A DNA stretch of 64,000 nucleotides from RDXT01 sp033762375 (GCA_033762375.1 JANRLQ010000007.1:1-64000), one strand, 5' to 3'; shown: positions 25,972 to 35,217, counted from the first letter of the stretch. A program made the numbers and translations. The notes: a model not told the origin generated them from the sequence alone.

Positions 25972-26802
25972 CTACGACTTCATATACACATCCAGTTGTG
26001 GGAAAGGAATCTGGATATTATTAGCCTGAAATCCTGCTGTAATCCGCCAGCGAAGGTCACTCTTCAGGCCTTCTATCTCAAAAGGGCGGTCGCTCCAGAA
26101 GTACAGCTTGAAGTCAACCCCGCTCTCCCCAAAATTGGTAAGCCACACAAATGGCTGGGTATCAGGGGTCTGTATGACCTGAGGGTGCGCCTGGACACAG
26201 GCCAGCAGGGTATCCCGTACCAGATCGGGGTCCATACCATAGGCTACCTGTACCGGAATTTCAAACCGGGTCAGGTCATTGTTATGGCTCCAGTTGACGA
26301 CGTTTTCGGCAATAAATTTATGGTTCGGGATAATGATAATGATGTCGTCCCGGGTCTTGACCACCGTGGAGCGCAGGGTGATCCGCTGTACCCGCCCCAC
26401 GATACCCGTCGTCTCGATCACATCTCCGACCTCTATGATCCCTTCTATCAGCAGGATAATACCGGACACAATGTCCTGAAACAAGGGCTGCAAGCCCAGC
26501 CCGATCCCCACCAGCAGCGCAGCCGATCCTGCCACGAGCAGGGTCACATCAAATCCCAATGCCTCCAGGCAGAGGGCAATGGCAATCACCCAAACCACAT
26601 ACCGGGCAATCTGAAACAAAGAATGTTTGCGGCCCGAGTCCAGCCGGCCGGCGCGCATCCTGCGTGCCAGCTCTTGCTGGATCAACCAGAGTATCAGCCG
26701 GGTAACCATCAGCACCAGTACCACCAGTACCACCTGATAGAGGCTGATGGTGAAGGTGCCTGCTTGCAGGAGAATAATATCCAGAAGATTTTTCAGGTCC
26801 AT
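25972..26802 (-). CDS. Small-conductance mechanosensitive channel MscS family
   Basis: 276 residues. Transmembrane segments near 15-35, 60-80 and 85-110 are followed by the pore-lining TM3 rich in Gly and Ala (GSAALLVGIGLGLQPLFQD), then the beta domain (GDVIETTGIVGRVQRITLR), matching MscS. The C-terminal alpha-beta domain is present. The channel opens under hypo-osmotic stress to release solutes. It is the first gene of a two-gene unit with a DUF202 protein. A CmpX-like channel at 9892 is a different family. Confidence 0.9.
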   Translation of the reverse strand: MDLKNLLDIILLQAGTFTISLYQVVLVVLVLMVTRLILWLIQQELARRMRAGRLDSGRKHSLFQIARYVVWVIAIALCLEALGFDVTLLVAGSAALLVGIGLGLQPLFQDIVSGIILLIEGIIEVGDVIETTGIVGRVQRITLRSTVVKTRDDIIIIIPNHKFIAENVVNWSHNNDLTRFEIPVQVAYGMDPDLVRDTLLACVQAHPQVIQTPDTQPFVWLTNFGESGVDFKLYFWSDRPFEIEGLKSDLRWRITAGFQANNIQIPFPQLDVYMKS

Positions 26803-26837
26803 GCGGCCAAATTACACAGAATCACTGCCCAAGTCCA

Positions 26838-27872
26838 ATGAAAAAACATGATTTTTACCCGAAAACTGACCCGGCATCATATCCCCCGGCAGTCCTGCCT
26901 ATGTCATACGGCCTTGTTTTTGGTAAATTTATGCCCCTCCACACGGGACACCTGGCCCTGGTGGAACATGCCCTGGCACACTGCGACCGGGTACTGCTCC
27001 TGGTATGTGCCCAGCCGCATGAGGAGATTCCTGGTCCGCTGCGATTCAGGTGGGCCACCGAGACCTGGGCACATATCCCCCGTGTGACCGTAGCCTATAC
27101 GGATGTCCGGCTCCCGTACACCGACTATTCCTCCCGCGAAATCTCACGCATCTGGGGAGCTTGGTTTAAACAGACCTATCCAGACCTCACCCATGTCTGC
27201 ACCTCTGAGCCGTACGGGGACTACCTGGCCGAATACATGCAGGTAATCCACTTGCCCTTTGATCCGGGCAGAGTCCGGCAACCCATCTCGGCCCGCCAGA
27301 TCCGCATGGACCCCATGCGGTATTGGGAATACCTGCCTGCGGCCGTACGCCCCCACTACGTGCGCAAGGTCTGTATCTACGGCCCGGAGTCCACCGGTAA
27401 GTCCACCCTGGCAGCCCGGCTGGCAGCACATTTTGATACCGTACAGGTGCCGGAGATGGCGAGGGACCTCATCCCTGACTCTACGGGATGTACCTGGGAC
27501 GACCTGGAGCAGGTCGTAACCGCTCAGACGGAAGCTGTTGAGCGCCTGGCGCGGCAGGCACGCCGGGTACTGATCTGCGATACGGATCTCCTGACCACCC
27601 AGGTGTACGCCCGGTATTTGTTTCAGCGGGAATTACAGGTCACGCCTGAGCAGGAAGCCGTGCATCAGTACCATCTTTACCTTGTGCCAGATACCGATGT
27701 GCCCTACGTGCAGGACGGCACCCGCCTGGGGGCGCATACACAGGATGACATGAAAAGACTGTTTATCAATGCATTAGAAGACCGGAACATCATGTATCGT
27801 CTGATCAGTGGGGACTGGGAGAGCCGGTTCCGGCAGGCAGTCCAGCTCGTGACGGCGGTCGCGGGATATTGA
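26838..27872 (+). CDS. nadR: NadR-like bifunctional NMN adenylyltransferase/ribosylnicotinamide kinase
   Basis: The N-terminal half is an NMN adenylyltransferase: GKFMPLHTGHLALVEHA holds the nucleotide-binding H-x-G-H pattern and PISARQIR the ISxxxIR-type motif. The C-terminal half has a Walker A loop (GPESTGKST) and kinase features for phosphorylating nicotinamide riboside. The N-terminal DNA-binding domain of enterobacterial NadR is absent, as in most Bacteroidota. Start may be 26838 or the ATG at 26901 (MSYGLVFGKF), the latter matching family N-termini. It is divergent from the MscS gene, 35 bases apart. Confidence 0.88.
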   Translation: MKKHDFYPKTDPASYPPAVLPMSYGLVFGKFMPLHTGHLALVEHALAHCDRVLLLVCAQPHEEIPGPLRFRWATETWAHIPRVTVAYTDVRLPYTDYSSREISRIWGAWFKQTYPDLTHVCTSEPYGDYLAEYMQVIHLPFDPGRVRQPISARQIRMDPMRYWEYLPAAVRPHYVRKVCIYGPESTGKSTLAARLAAHFDTVQVPEMARDLIPDSTGCTWDDLEQVVTAQTEAVERLARQARRVLICDTDLLTTQVYARYLFQRELQVTPEQEAVHQYHLYLVPDTDVPYVQDGTRLGAHTQDDMKRLFINALEDRNIMYRLISGDWESRFRQAVQLVTAVAGY

Positions 27873-27967
27873 GGGGCGGCCAGCATCTGATTTTTTTTCT
27901 TCCCGGAGCATAGATTTTTGTCCGTAAATCCTGTTTTTATCGTATATTCCCCTTAAAATGATGGGAT

Positions 27968-28645
27968 ATGGTTGCAGGGAAAAAAACTGCCTTGTTTTGG
28001 AATGAGGCGATATACCCCGACTCAGACGGTAAACCTATGGCCGACAATACCATACAATTTGAAATGATTGTAAAGCTGCACACAGGGTTGACGTACCTGT
28101 TTCGGGAGCAAAAAGATGTCCTGGTAGTAAGCGATCTGCTCTGGTATCCGGAGGAGGGCAAACCCACGATCTGCACGGCACCGGATGTAATGGTGATTTT
28201 AGGCCGTCCAGCCGGCGACCGGCGCTCATATCGGCAGTGGGAGGAGGGCGGTATCGCACCACAGGTAGTCATTGAGGTGCTATCTGCCAGCAACCAGACG
28301 CTGGAGATGCTACGCAAGATCAAGTTTTATGAAACCTACGGTGTATCGGCTTTTTACATCATAGATCCCTATACACCAGAGATCAACGCATGGATGCGTG
28401 ATGGTGCCATTTTGGCTCCGCTTGATATTGCCAAGACATGTGATATACCCCTGCTGGGCATCCGCCTCCAGGTGGAGCCATCCGGGATTGAGGTGTACGA
28501 TCAGGCAGGCAACCAGTTTTTGAGTCCTGCCGAGATCAAGGTGCGGGAGGTGGAGCAGCGCCGGATCGCTGAGCAGGAGCGGCTGGCCAAGGAAGCGGCA
28601 CTGATAGAAATCGAACGGCTCAGGGCCTTGCTTCGGAATACATAA
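27968..28645 (+). CDS. Uma2 family endonuclease-like protein
   Basis: 225 residues. The segment TAPDVMVILG near residue 75 and VVIEVLSASN near 100 supply the Asp and Glu of the PD-(D/E)XK core, followed by KIKFYETYGVSAFYIIDP, typical of Uma2 (DUF820) proteins. Family members are very abundant in cyanobacteria and some Bacteroidota; the substrate is unknown. The C-terminal 45 residues are a charged coiled coil (EQRRIAEQERLAKEA). It stands alone between nadR and the deacetylase gene. ATG at 27968 has no strong promoter; a TATATTCC-type sequence lies about 20 bases upstream. Confidence 0.82.
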   Translation: MVAGKKTALFWNEAIYPDSDGKPMADNTIQFEMIVKLHTGLTYLFREQKDVLVVSDLLWYPEEGKPTICTAPDVMVILGRPAGDRRSYRQWEEGGIAPQVVIEVLSASNQTLEMLRKIKFYETYGVSAFYIIDPYTPEINAWMRDGAILAPLDIAKTCDIPLLGIRLQVEPSGIEVYDQAGNQFLSPAEIKVREVEQRRIAEQERLAKEAALIEIERLRALLRNT

Positions 28646-28767
28646 CCAGCGTATGGCGCAAGCATAGCAAATATCATTCGGCGCCTTCCTGCCAATCGTC
28701 CTGTGTGCAGACAATATCTGTTTTTCTGGTTTGGTCTCCAGCCCGGAAGCCAGTATCTTGTGCCACC

Positions 28768-30102
28768 ATGTCATACCCGACCGACACCTATATCAGCATC
28801 AGGGCCGGTACCCCCACACCACGACTGGTGTACGCACTGGATATTACCCTGGGTACGCTCCTAGGCCTGCAATGGGTATTTTCAGACAACCCTGATCCCG
28901 CCGCTATCCCCCTCGCGTATGGCGTACCGGCACGCCCCGGTGAGTTCGCCCTCTACGACTGCGGGCTGCTACGCGAGCAAGGTATCAGGCCGGACCCACC
29001 AGCCGTGGATACGGAAGGTGCTTTCCCGCGTCTGTTTCCCGCTCCACCCGGTTTTGGGGTGTCCTATGATGTGTTGGCTGCGGTGTTTTACCTCGTGACA
29101 GAGTACGAGCTGTACACGACCTACCATAGCGACACTCACGACCGGTATGACCTGAGTGCCTATCCGTCGGTGGCCTGGGGGCTGGACGATCAGCCATTGG
29201 CACACCGGTGGGCGGCGGAGCTCTGGACAGCCCTGACGGCCCATACCGGCCCTCAAAAACGCCCCCTGCGTGCCCCCAGGTCCGCTGCCGGATGTGTGAC
29301 GATAGACGTAGATTTTCCGTGGAAATACCTGCACAAGGGTATCTTTTCTATGGCAGGTCTTGCAGCAGATCTGGCCAGGGGGCAGTTCGTCCAGCTTTGG
29401 GAGCGTCTTCGCGCCCTGATCACGGGCATAGATCCCAACGATACATTTAACCTGCTGACCACTGTCTGTCCGCCGGACAAAACCCTGTTTTTTTTCCTGA
29501 TTGAGCGTCACAGCCCTCACGACAGCCGGTTTACGTGGCGACACCGTCCATATCGGGCACTGATCCGCAGCCTGCGCGACCAGGGGTACCGTCTGGGGAT
29601 TCACCCATCGTACACGACATTTCTGGCTCCGGCCAAAATAGCTGCTGAGCGGCAGGCCTTGGGCGAAATGACCTGTCTGGCCGTGCGGGACAGTAGGCAA
29701 CACTTCCTCCGCTACCGGCTCCCGGACACCCTGCATCACCTCCTGGCCGCTGGTATCCGGGCAGACTTCACCCCTTGCCGCGTACAGTCTGGGGGCTTCC
29801 CGGCTGGAATGGCTGTACCCTACTATTGGTTTGACCTCCTGGCAGATACGCCCTCGCCGCTGTTGCGGTGGCCTGCGATGATCATGGACCGCACCCTCCA
29901 GCAATATATGCAGCTCTCCCCGGCAGAAGCCCTGGCACGGATGCAAACCCTGCTCGCCACCACCTGTGAAGTCGGTGGGGTATTTACTTTGCTCCTGCAC
30001 AATGACAGCCTCAGCGAGTCCGGCGAATGGCAGGGTTGGCGGCCTGCCATCAGGGAGATGATCCGCCTGACTACCGCTTTGCCAGCTCCTACTTTTATCT
30101 GA
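28768..30102 (+). CDS. Polysaccharide deacetylase-like protein
   Basis: 444 residues. A variable N-terminal half (residues 1-170) is followed by a NodB-like fold: GCVTIDVDFPW near residue 177 contains the paired aspartates of the metal site, and YRLGIHPSYTT near 275 supplies the histidine. Such proteins remove acetyl groups from surface polysaccharide. The next gene, encoding a FemAB/GNAT-like acyltransferase, begins 4 bases after the stop, a pairing seen in polysaccharide clusters. The ATG at 28768 is preferred to an upstream GTG at 28705 because the upstream residues look non-coding. Confidence 0.78.
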   Translation: MSYPTDTYISIRAGTPTPRLVYALDITLGTLLGLQWVFSDNPDPAAIPLAYGVPARPGEFALYDCGLLREQGIRPDPPAVDTEGAFPRLFPAPPGFGVSYDVLAAVFYLVTEYELYTTYHSDTHDRYDLSAYPSVAWGLDDQPLAHRWAAELWTALTAHTGPQKRPLRAPRSAAGCVTIDVDFPWKYLHKGIFSMAGLAADLARGQFVQLWERLRALITGIDPNDTFNLLTTVCPPDKTLFFFLIERHSPHDSRFTWRHRPYRALIRSLRDQGYRLGIHPSYTTFLAPAKIAAERQALGEMTCLAVRDSRQHFLRYRLPDTLHHLLAAGIRADFTPCRVQSGGFPAGMAVPYYWFDLLADTPSPLLRWPAMIMDRTLQQYMQLSPAEALARMQTLLATTCEVGGVFTLLLHNDSLSESGEWQGWRPAIREMIRLTTALPAPTFI

Positions 30103-30106
30103 TACC

Positions 30107-31102
30107 GTGGAATTACAGCTACTCTCCAGCCCGCTTGCTGATCTTGACCCCGCCCGGTGGGATGCATTCGTGACGGCATCGCCCCAGGGTTCGCTCTACA
30201 CGCTGCACGGGTATCTGCTGGCACTGCGGGAGGATTGGGAGGCGTGGATCGTGACAGATGGTGATACCTGGCTGGGGATCATGCCCCTAGCCGTGACCCG
30301 GCGCTGGCGATACCAGGCGGCCCTGCAACCGATGTTCACGCAGTATATCGGCCCCGTACTGGCCCCTGACTTGCCGGGCCGCGTGGTCAAGTCTCAGGCG
30401 CAAGCCCGCCAGGTCACCGCCCTCTTGGCCGGGCGGCTGGCAGTGCTGGACCTGGTGGTACAACAACTGCCCCCCGGCTATCAACAGGTATTGCCCTTTT
30501 ACTGGGCTGGATTTACCCTGCATACCCGCTACACAATGGTCCTGGACCTGGGAGCTGAGGACTTGTTCCAGCAACTGGCAGAACCCCTTCGCCGCCAGGT
30601 CAACAAAGCCCGCCGCGGACAGCTCCGCATGGTACCTGGCTCAGACACCCACCAACTCGAATCCCTCATGCTGGCCAGCATCCGCGCAGGGCGGGATGTA
30701 ACCGGTGGCCCCGGCGAGGCGGCCTTTCCTGTCATGCGGCGGCTGGCTGCCTGGCTACGGGCCAGCGGCCGGGGTGGTGTATATGAAGTGACAAACCCAG
30801 AGGGCGACTGTCTGGCTGCGGGAATTTTTGCACAGTATCAGGGTAAATCCCTCTACCTGGCCGGTGCCTGGCATCCAGACGGCCAAAGTACCGGTGCCAT
30901 GTCTTATCTGCTCTGGGAGGCTATCTGTCAGGCCCGGCAGGCAGGCGCTACGGTGTTTGACTTTGAGGGGTCCATGATTGAGGGGGTGGCTTCCTTTTTT
31001 GCCCGGTATGGAGCTGTGCCGGTCCCGTATGTGCAGATTCAGCGAAATTCACTACCTTTAGCCATACGATTTTTCCAATGGATACGCGGCTTACGATCTT
31101 AG
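30107..31102 (+). CDS. FemAB/BioF2-like acyltransferase (GNAT fold)
   Basis: 331 residues with a two-domain GNAT arrangement: an N-terminal FemAB-like half and a C-terminal Acetyltransf_6-type half (DCLAAGIFAQYQGKSLYLAGA, then AMSYLLWEAICQARQAGATVFDFEGS). Such enzymes transfer acyl or aminoacyl groups onto cell-wall or polysaccharide precursors; the true donor is unknown. The GTG at 30107 starts 4 bases after the deacetylase stop. The 3' end overlaps upp by 25 bases. The pair probably modifies an exported polysaccharide. Confidence 0.7.
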   Translation: MELQLLSSPLADLDPARWDAFVTASPQGSLYTLHGYLLALREDWEAWIVTDGDTWLGIMPLAVTRRWRYQAALQPMFTQYIGPVLAPDLPGRVVKSQAQARQVTALLAGRLAVLDLVVQQLPPGYQQVLPFYWAGFTLHTRYTMVLDLGAEDLFQQLAEPLRRQVNKARRGQLRMVPGSDTHQLESLMLASIRAGRDVTGGPGEAAFPVMRRLAAWLRASGRGGVYEVTNPEGDCLAAGIFAQYQGKSLYLAGAWHPDGQSTGAMSYLLWEAICQARQAGATVFDFEGSMIEGVASFFARYGAVPVPYVQIQRNSLPLAIRFFQWIRGLRS

Positions 31103-31728
31103 GCACCCGGCCCTCTTACCTCAACCACCTGCTGTATGAAATGCGGGACGTCACCCGCCAGCAGGACCGCATGCGATTCCGGATGAACCTGGAGCGTACC
31201 GGAGAAATATTGGCCTATGAAATCAGCCGCCACCTCCCCTATCAGCCACAGCCTGTCACCACGCCCCTGGGGAGCCTGGACATAGACCTGCTGGACCAAC
31301 AACCGGTGATCATCTCCATCATGCGGGCGGGACTGCCCCTGCACCAGGGATTTCTCCGGATATTTGATCAGGCTGACAATGGGTTTATTGCTGCCTACCG
31401 TCACCATACCCAGGGCAATGAGTTTATCATCAAGGTCGAATACATGGCCCTGCCGGACATCACAGATCGTGACCTGATCCTCGTGGACCCCATGATCGCC
31501 ACCGGTAAAAGCCTGGTCCTGAGCTATCAGCACCTGCTAGACCTCGGCAAACCCCGCCGCATTCTGATAGCAGGGGTGATCGGGAGTGAAGAAGGGGTAC
31601 AATATGTACTCCGGAACATCCCGCAGGCCCATATCTGGGTCGCAGCCCTTGACCATGAGCTGACCGCACGGTCCTATATCGTGCCCGGCCTGGGAGATGC
31701 AGGGGACCTGGCGTTTGGGCCTAAATGA
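31078..31728 (+). CDS. upp: Uracil phosphoribosyltransferase
   Basis: 216 residues; converts uracil and PRPP to UMP. The PRPP loop is LVDPMIATGKSL near residue 138, and the uracil-binding C-terminal block YIVPGLGDAGDLAFG is present. The ATG at 31078 lies within the last codons of the upstream acyltransferase gene. TACCTTTA (31053-31060), one base from the -7 consensus, lies 18 bases upstream and may give upp its own promoter. It is distinct from the PyrR-like protein at 5267. Confidence 0.95.
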   Translation: MDTRLTILGTRPSYLNHLLYEMRDVTRQQDRMRFRMNLERTGEILAYEISRHLPYQPQPVTTPLGSLDIDLLDQQPVIISIMRAGLPLHQGFLRIFDQADNGFIAAYRHHTQGNEFIIKVEYMALPDITDRDLILVDPMIATGKSLVLSYQHLLDLGKPRRILIAGVIGSEEGVQYVLRNIPQAHIWVAALDHELTARSYIVPGLGDAGDLAFGPK

Positions 31729-31773
31729 GGCCATGAGCGCGTGTACCTCTTCCCCTGCGCCCAACCGCATACC

Positions 31774-32973
31774 TCATCCCAAATACCCCGGATATGCCTT
31801 CAGACCCGCTTCCAGGCAGTCCATCGCAGCATCCAGGTCCTGGCGATTGAGCACATAGGCTACACGCACTTCATCTTTGCCCATCGAAGGGTCTGCATAA
31901 AATCCATTGCCGGGGGCCATCATCACCGTGGCACCGTGGTGCGAAAAGGACTCCAGCATCCACTGACAAAACTTCTCGCTGTCGTCCACCGGGAGGCGCA
32001 CCATGGCATAAAAAGCCCCGTTTACCTGGGGGCAGAGGACCCCGGGTATCTGGCGGAGACGGCTGAGCAGGAGGTCACGGCGGGAGACGTATTCGCTGAC
32101 GATGCCTTCATAAAAAGATGGCGGTAAGTCATACACTGCCTCAGCCCCGATCTGCCCGAAGGTCGGCGGCGAAAGCCGGGCCTGGGCCATCCGCATGACG
32201 GCATCCATCACCCCGGCATTGCGGGAGACAACACACCCGATCCGGGCACCGCAGGCAGAAAACCGCTTGGAGATAGAGTCCACCACAATCGTGTTTTCAT
32301 CTGCACCTGTGAGGCTGAGCACAGACTGGTGTTGCAGGCCGTCGTAGGCAAATTCCCGATAGACCTCGTCAGAAATCAGGTAGAGGTCGTGTTTCAAGGC
32401 AATGGCCTTGAGTTTTTCGAGGGCCTCCTGCGGGTAAAGGATGCCCGTGGGGTTGCCGGGGTTGCAGATCAGGATGGCGCGGGTGCGGGGGGTGATCAGC
32501 GCCTCAAATGCCTCGATCGGGGGCAGGGCAAAGCTGTCCTCAATCTCCGTGACGATGGGGACTACTTTGATATTGGAAAAAATGGAGAAGCTGTTGTAGT
32601 TGGCATAAAACGGCTCCGGGATGATGACCTCATCGCCAGGGTTCATGCAGGCCGCAAATACAAAACCCAGGGCCTCGGAAGCGCCCGTTGTCACGATGAT
32701 CTGGCTGGTAGTCAGCCCGATGCCCAGGCGGTCGTAGTACCGGGCGATGGCGGCCCGGAGGGACTCATTGCCCGCGGAGTGGCTGTAGGCCAGTACTTTG
32801 ATGTCAGCCTGGCGGATGGCCTCAAAATATCCGGGCGGGGTCTCAATGTCAGGCTGGCCGATGTTGAGGTGATATACTGCCGTCCCGCGTTTTTTGGCGG
32901 CCTCGGCATAAGGCACCAGTTTGCGGATCGGAGAGGCCGGGAGATGGATCGCACGCTCGGATAAGGCTGGCAT
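31774..32973 (-). CDS. Pyridoxal-phosphate aminotransferase, class I
   Basis: About 399 residues of the aspartate-aminotransferase-like fold I. The PLP lysine is Lys236 in DSISKRFSACGARIG, and ILICNPGNPTG holds the cofactor-contacting Asn. YHLNIGQPDIETP near residue 30 is a class I mark. The amino-acid substrate is not certain (aspartate, or aromatic/branched amino acids). The ATG at 32973 is supported by the exact -7 box at 33017-33024 on the same strand; an upstream start at 33054 would overlap it. Stop lies 46 bases from that of upp in convergent orientation. Confidence 0.88.
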   Translation of the reverse strand: MPALSERAIHLPASPIRKLVPYAEAAKKRGTAVYHLNIGQPDIETPPGYFEAIRQADIKVLAYSHSAGNESLRAAIARYYDRLGIGLTTSQIIVTTGASEALGFVFAACMNPGDEVIIPEPFYANYNSFSIFSNIKVVPIVTEIEDSFALPPIEAFEALITPRTRAILICNPGNPTGILYPQEALEKLKAIALKHDLYLISDEVYREFAYDGLQHQSVLSLTGADENTIVVDSISKRFSACGARIGCVVSRNAGVMDAVMRMAQARLSPPTFGQIGAEAVYDLPPSFYEGIVSEYVSRRDLLLSRLRQIPGVLCPQVNGAFYAMVRLPVDDSEKFCQWMLESFSHHGATVMMAPGNGFYADPSMGKDEVRVAYVLNRQDLDAAMDCLEAGLKAYPGYLG

Positions 32974-33016
32974 AGGCAAAAGGGGCTGGAAACAAGGTAA
33001 TATAACAGTAACCCTG

Positions 33017-33024
33017 CAAATATA
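33017..33024 (-). promoter_or_regulatory. Predicted aminotransferase promoter -7 box
   Basis: On the - strand the sequence reads TATATTTG, an exact match, 44 bases before the ATG at 32973. This decides the start codon against the longer open frame. Confidence 0.65.
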
Positions 33025-33118
33025 GGGAAGGTTTGGCGGGTGGCCATATTCCACTGCCGGAAATCATCCTTGACTGCTGTTGCTTTTCACCGGAACTTTG
33101 GTTTTTATCCCCTGCCGT

Positions 33119-33592
33119 ATGCGCCTACCTGTCAACCAATCCGGGCTTTATGGCCTGCTGTTGCTGTTTTTCACCGCTTGTTCACCCCCTACTTCTATGA
33201 CCCCGTATGCCCTGCGGCTGCGTCCTGGCCAGGACCTCAAAGCCGAACTGATCCGCTTCACCCAGGAAAACCAGCTCCAGGCCGGGATCGTGCTCACCTG
33301 TGTCGGCAGCCTCACCGAGGCCGGTATCCGCCTCGCCAATCAGGACAGCGCCACCCGCTATGAGGGGCATTTTGAGATTGTGTCGCTCACGGGCACCCTC
33401 GCGCCAGATGGGGTACACCTCCATATCGCTATCGCAGACAGCACAGGCCGGTGTATCGGCGGCCACCTCATGGACGGCTGCCGTATCTATACCACCGCCG
33501 AGATCGCCCTGGGTGAGCTGGGGGCGTATCGCTTCACGCGGGAGGTGGACCCTACCTACGGGTATCAGGAACTGAAGGTGGTGCGGCGATAG
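33119..33592 (+). CDS. Lipoprotein with a PPC/DUF296 domain
   Basis: 157 residues. A short signal peptide (LYGLLLLFFTAC) has a lipobox-like end with the cysteine near residue 21. The rest (residues 30-150) matches the PPC/DUF296 domain: LRLRPGQDLKAELIRFTQEN, AGIVLTCVGSLTEAGIRLAN, EGHFEIVSLTGTL and GGHLMDGCRIYTTAEIALGEL. In plants PPC domains are DNA-associated, but many bacterial copies are stand-alone trimers. An exported copy is unusual. ATG at 33119 follows TTG-N19-GAACTTTG (-7 like box at 33092-33099). An upstream start at 33080 lies before that box. Confidence 0.75.
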   Translation: MRLPVNQSGLYGLLLLFFTACSPPTSMTPYALRLRPGQDLKAELIRFTQENQLQAGIVLTCVGSLTEAGIRLANQDSATRYEGHFEIVSLTGTLAPDGVHLHIAIADSTGRCIGGHLMDGCRIYTTAEIALGELGAYRFTREVDPTYGYQELKVVRR

Positions 33593-33598
33593 GGGCTA

Positions 33599-33726
33599 CA
33601 AGCCTGCCATCCTTCCAGGATTAACACCAGGCTCCCGAATGGCAAAAATCCCGGAGGGATGATATGATTATAGCCCGTCAGGAGGTCCAGGGTCGTGCCC
33701 CAACCCTGAAAGGGTGATATTCCCTA
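33599..33726. repeat. Two GC-rich repeat modules between genes
   Basis: ATCCCGGAGGGATGATAT (33648-33665) and AACCCTGAAAGGGTGATAT (33702-33720) share the pattern short GC palindrome plus GRTGATAT, in the same direction and 54 bases apart. Neither belongs to a gene. The sequences look like parts of a dispersed element with two modules; copies elsewhere cannot be counted in this window. Confidence 0.5.
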
Positions 33727-34770
33727 CTACTCCCCCATCTGCGCCCGTACCCGTTCCTGCTCGGTGATGCGCTGGCTGAGGAGTTGGGCATATCCGCGTC
33801 CTTGTTTGCTGCCATAGTCACGCCAGGCTTTTTCGGCCCATGACAGGGCGATGTCGAGGCGGCCCTCCCACTCCGCTGCGAGGGCCATGTTGCAGGCGGC
33901 GCGTCCGGCGGCTTTGGGGTTAGCGGGGTCCTCGGCGATGGGTTTCCAGATACGGGCCGCTTCACTCCAGCGGTCCACCCGCGCGAGGCGGTCTGCCTCG
34001 GCCATAGCCGCCATCAGGCTTTCGTCACCTTTGGCTTTGGGGTAATAACTGCGGCTCACCTGGATCCAGGTCGGCGCGATGCGCATCCCGTACTTGATGC
34101 CTGCATAGTAGGAGGTCTCGTCCACTGTGAAGGTCTGGGCGGGCAGGCGGCGGGTAGCCTCCTCTGCACTAAGGCCCGTCGCGTCCCAGTCCCGCTCCTC
34201 CCATACGTCAAACTCATCCAGGATCACCCGCTGCTGCGGGTCATAGAGCCGCCAGCCGAGTTTGACGCGGGTGCGGAGTTCGGCGCTGTACTCGGTATAA
34301 ACGACCTCCTTGCCTTCATTGTCTTTTTTCTTGCGCTGGGTGGTCGTGCTGCTGTTGAGGGTGTTGGAGTCAAACTTCTCGATCACGGCCAGGCCGTCCG
34401 CCCCGTAGCGGCGGCAGATGGAGTCCACCACGGACCAGGGCAGCGGCTCCGGAAACTGGTTAGGCCCGCGGCCTTTCATCTCGATGCCGGTGAAGACTAC
34501 CTTAAAGCGCGGGGTGCGGGTCAGGGCCTCCGACAGGCCCTCTGTAGCCCGACGGGCCCCGGAGCGGTCCTGCCCCACTGCTTCTCCTGTGACCAATCCC
34601 TCCAGCACACTGCCGACTTTGTTTTCGGGGCGGGATCGGTTGACGGTGGCAAGGGTCTGGATATGGCCCGGCACGGCAAAAGCCGCCGGTTGCAAGACTT
34701 GCAGGCTCACGCTGCGGGTACAGGCACTGCCCAGCAGGGCCCACAAAAGGAGAAAATACGGGCGTTTCAT
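33727..34770 (-). CDS. Lipoprotein of the DUF6340 type
   Basis: 347 residues. A lipoprotein signal peptide (MKRPYFLLLWALLGSAC) has its cysteine near residue 17. The mature part has a first domain with a beta-rich start (VSLQVLQPAAFAVPGHIQTL), a central segment with a charged stretch (TTTQRKKKDNEGKEVV), and a C-terminal part with TPR-like helices (ARIWKPIAEDPANPKAAGRAACNMALAAEWEG). The family is frequent in Bacteroidota surface proteins of unknown role. The ATG at 34770 is preferred to 34881; TATATTCG (34795-34788) on the - strand, near the -7 consensus, supports it. Confidence 0.7.
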   Translation of the reverse strand: MKRPYFLLLWALLGSACTRSVSLQVLQPAAFAVPGHIQTLATVNRSRPENKVGSVLEGLVTGEAVGQDRSGARRATEGLSEALTRTPRFKVVFTGIEMKGRGPNQFPEPLPWSVVDSICRRYGADGLAVIEKFDSNTLNSSTTTQRKKKDNEGKEVVYTEYSAELRTRVKLGWRLYDPQQRVILDEFDVWEERDWDATGLSAEEATRRLPAQTFTVDETSYYAGIKYGMRIAPTWIQVSRSYYPKAKGDESLMAAMAEADRLARVDRWSEAARIWKPIAEDPANPKAAGRAACNMALAAEWEGRLDIALSWAEKAWRDYGSKQGRGYAQLLSQRITEQERVRAQMGE

Positions 34771-35217
34771 CTGAAGAGGTTTGCGGGCGAATATAGGGAA
34801 AATTATCTGTGCGGCGGAGGATTTGTGGGTAGGTGGGGGCGGGTAGGCAGGCAGGTCACCACCCCATCTCATGCGATACAATCCAGGTAATTGCCGGGAT
34901 GAATCACGGAGCAGGGGGTGGTGTGTTGGATCATTGCAAGGGATTGTATTCTCCTGATTGAGCTACATTCGGAGAATGCACTCGCCGTATGTAGATAAAT
35001 TTTGCGAGTCAAGCGGGCTTGATGTTTTAGGTATTTACATCTGATCAACAAAAGCACGCACCTTTATTGATTAGCCGTACTTGTTTAGGTACCTGCTCCA
35101 GATGGGAAAATATAAGACATTTTGGGGGGAGCGAATGTATGTTTGCTCTTTAACAAACGCTTCTCCGTGTATCTCTGTGCCTCCATGACTCCGTGGTAAA
35201 TAGTTACGATTAGCTAT
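34771..35217. other. Intergenic region without genes, with an interspersed-repeat-like segment
   Basis: About 450 bases. On the left is the promoter of the DUF6340 lipoprotein (- strand). The centre is AT-rich with no open frame that looks real. At 35161-35204 a segment reads TTCTCCGTGTATCTCTGTGCC and continues with CTCCATGACTCCGTGG, a serial use of CTCCRTG. It resembles short, widely dispersed intergenic repeats with serial CTCYGTG modules. I see no tRNA or other structured RNA. Confidence 0.5.
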
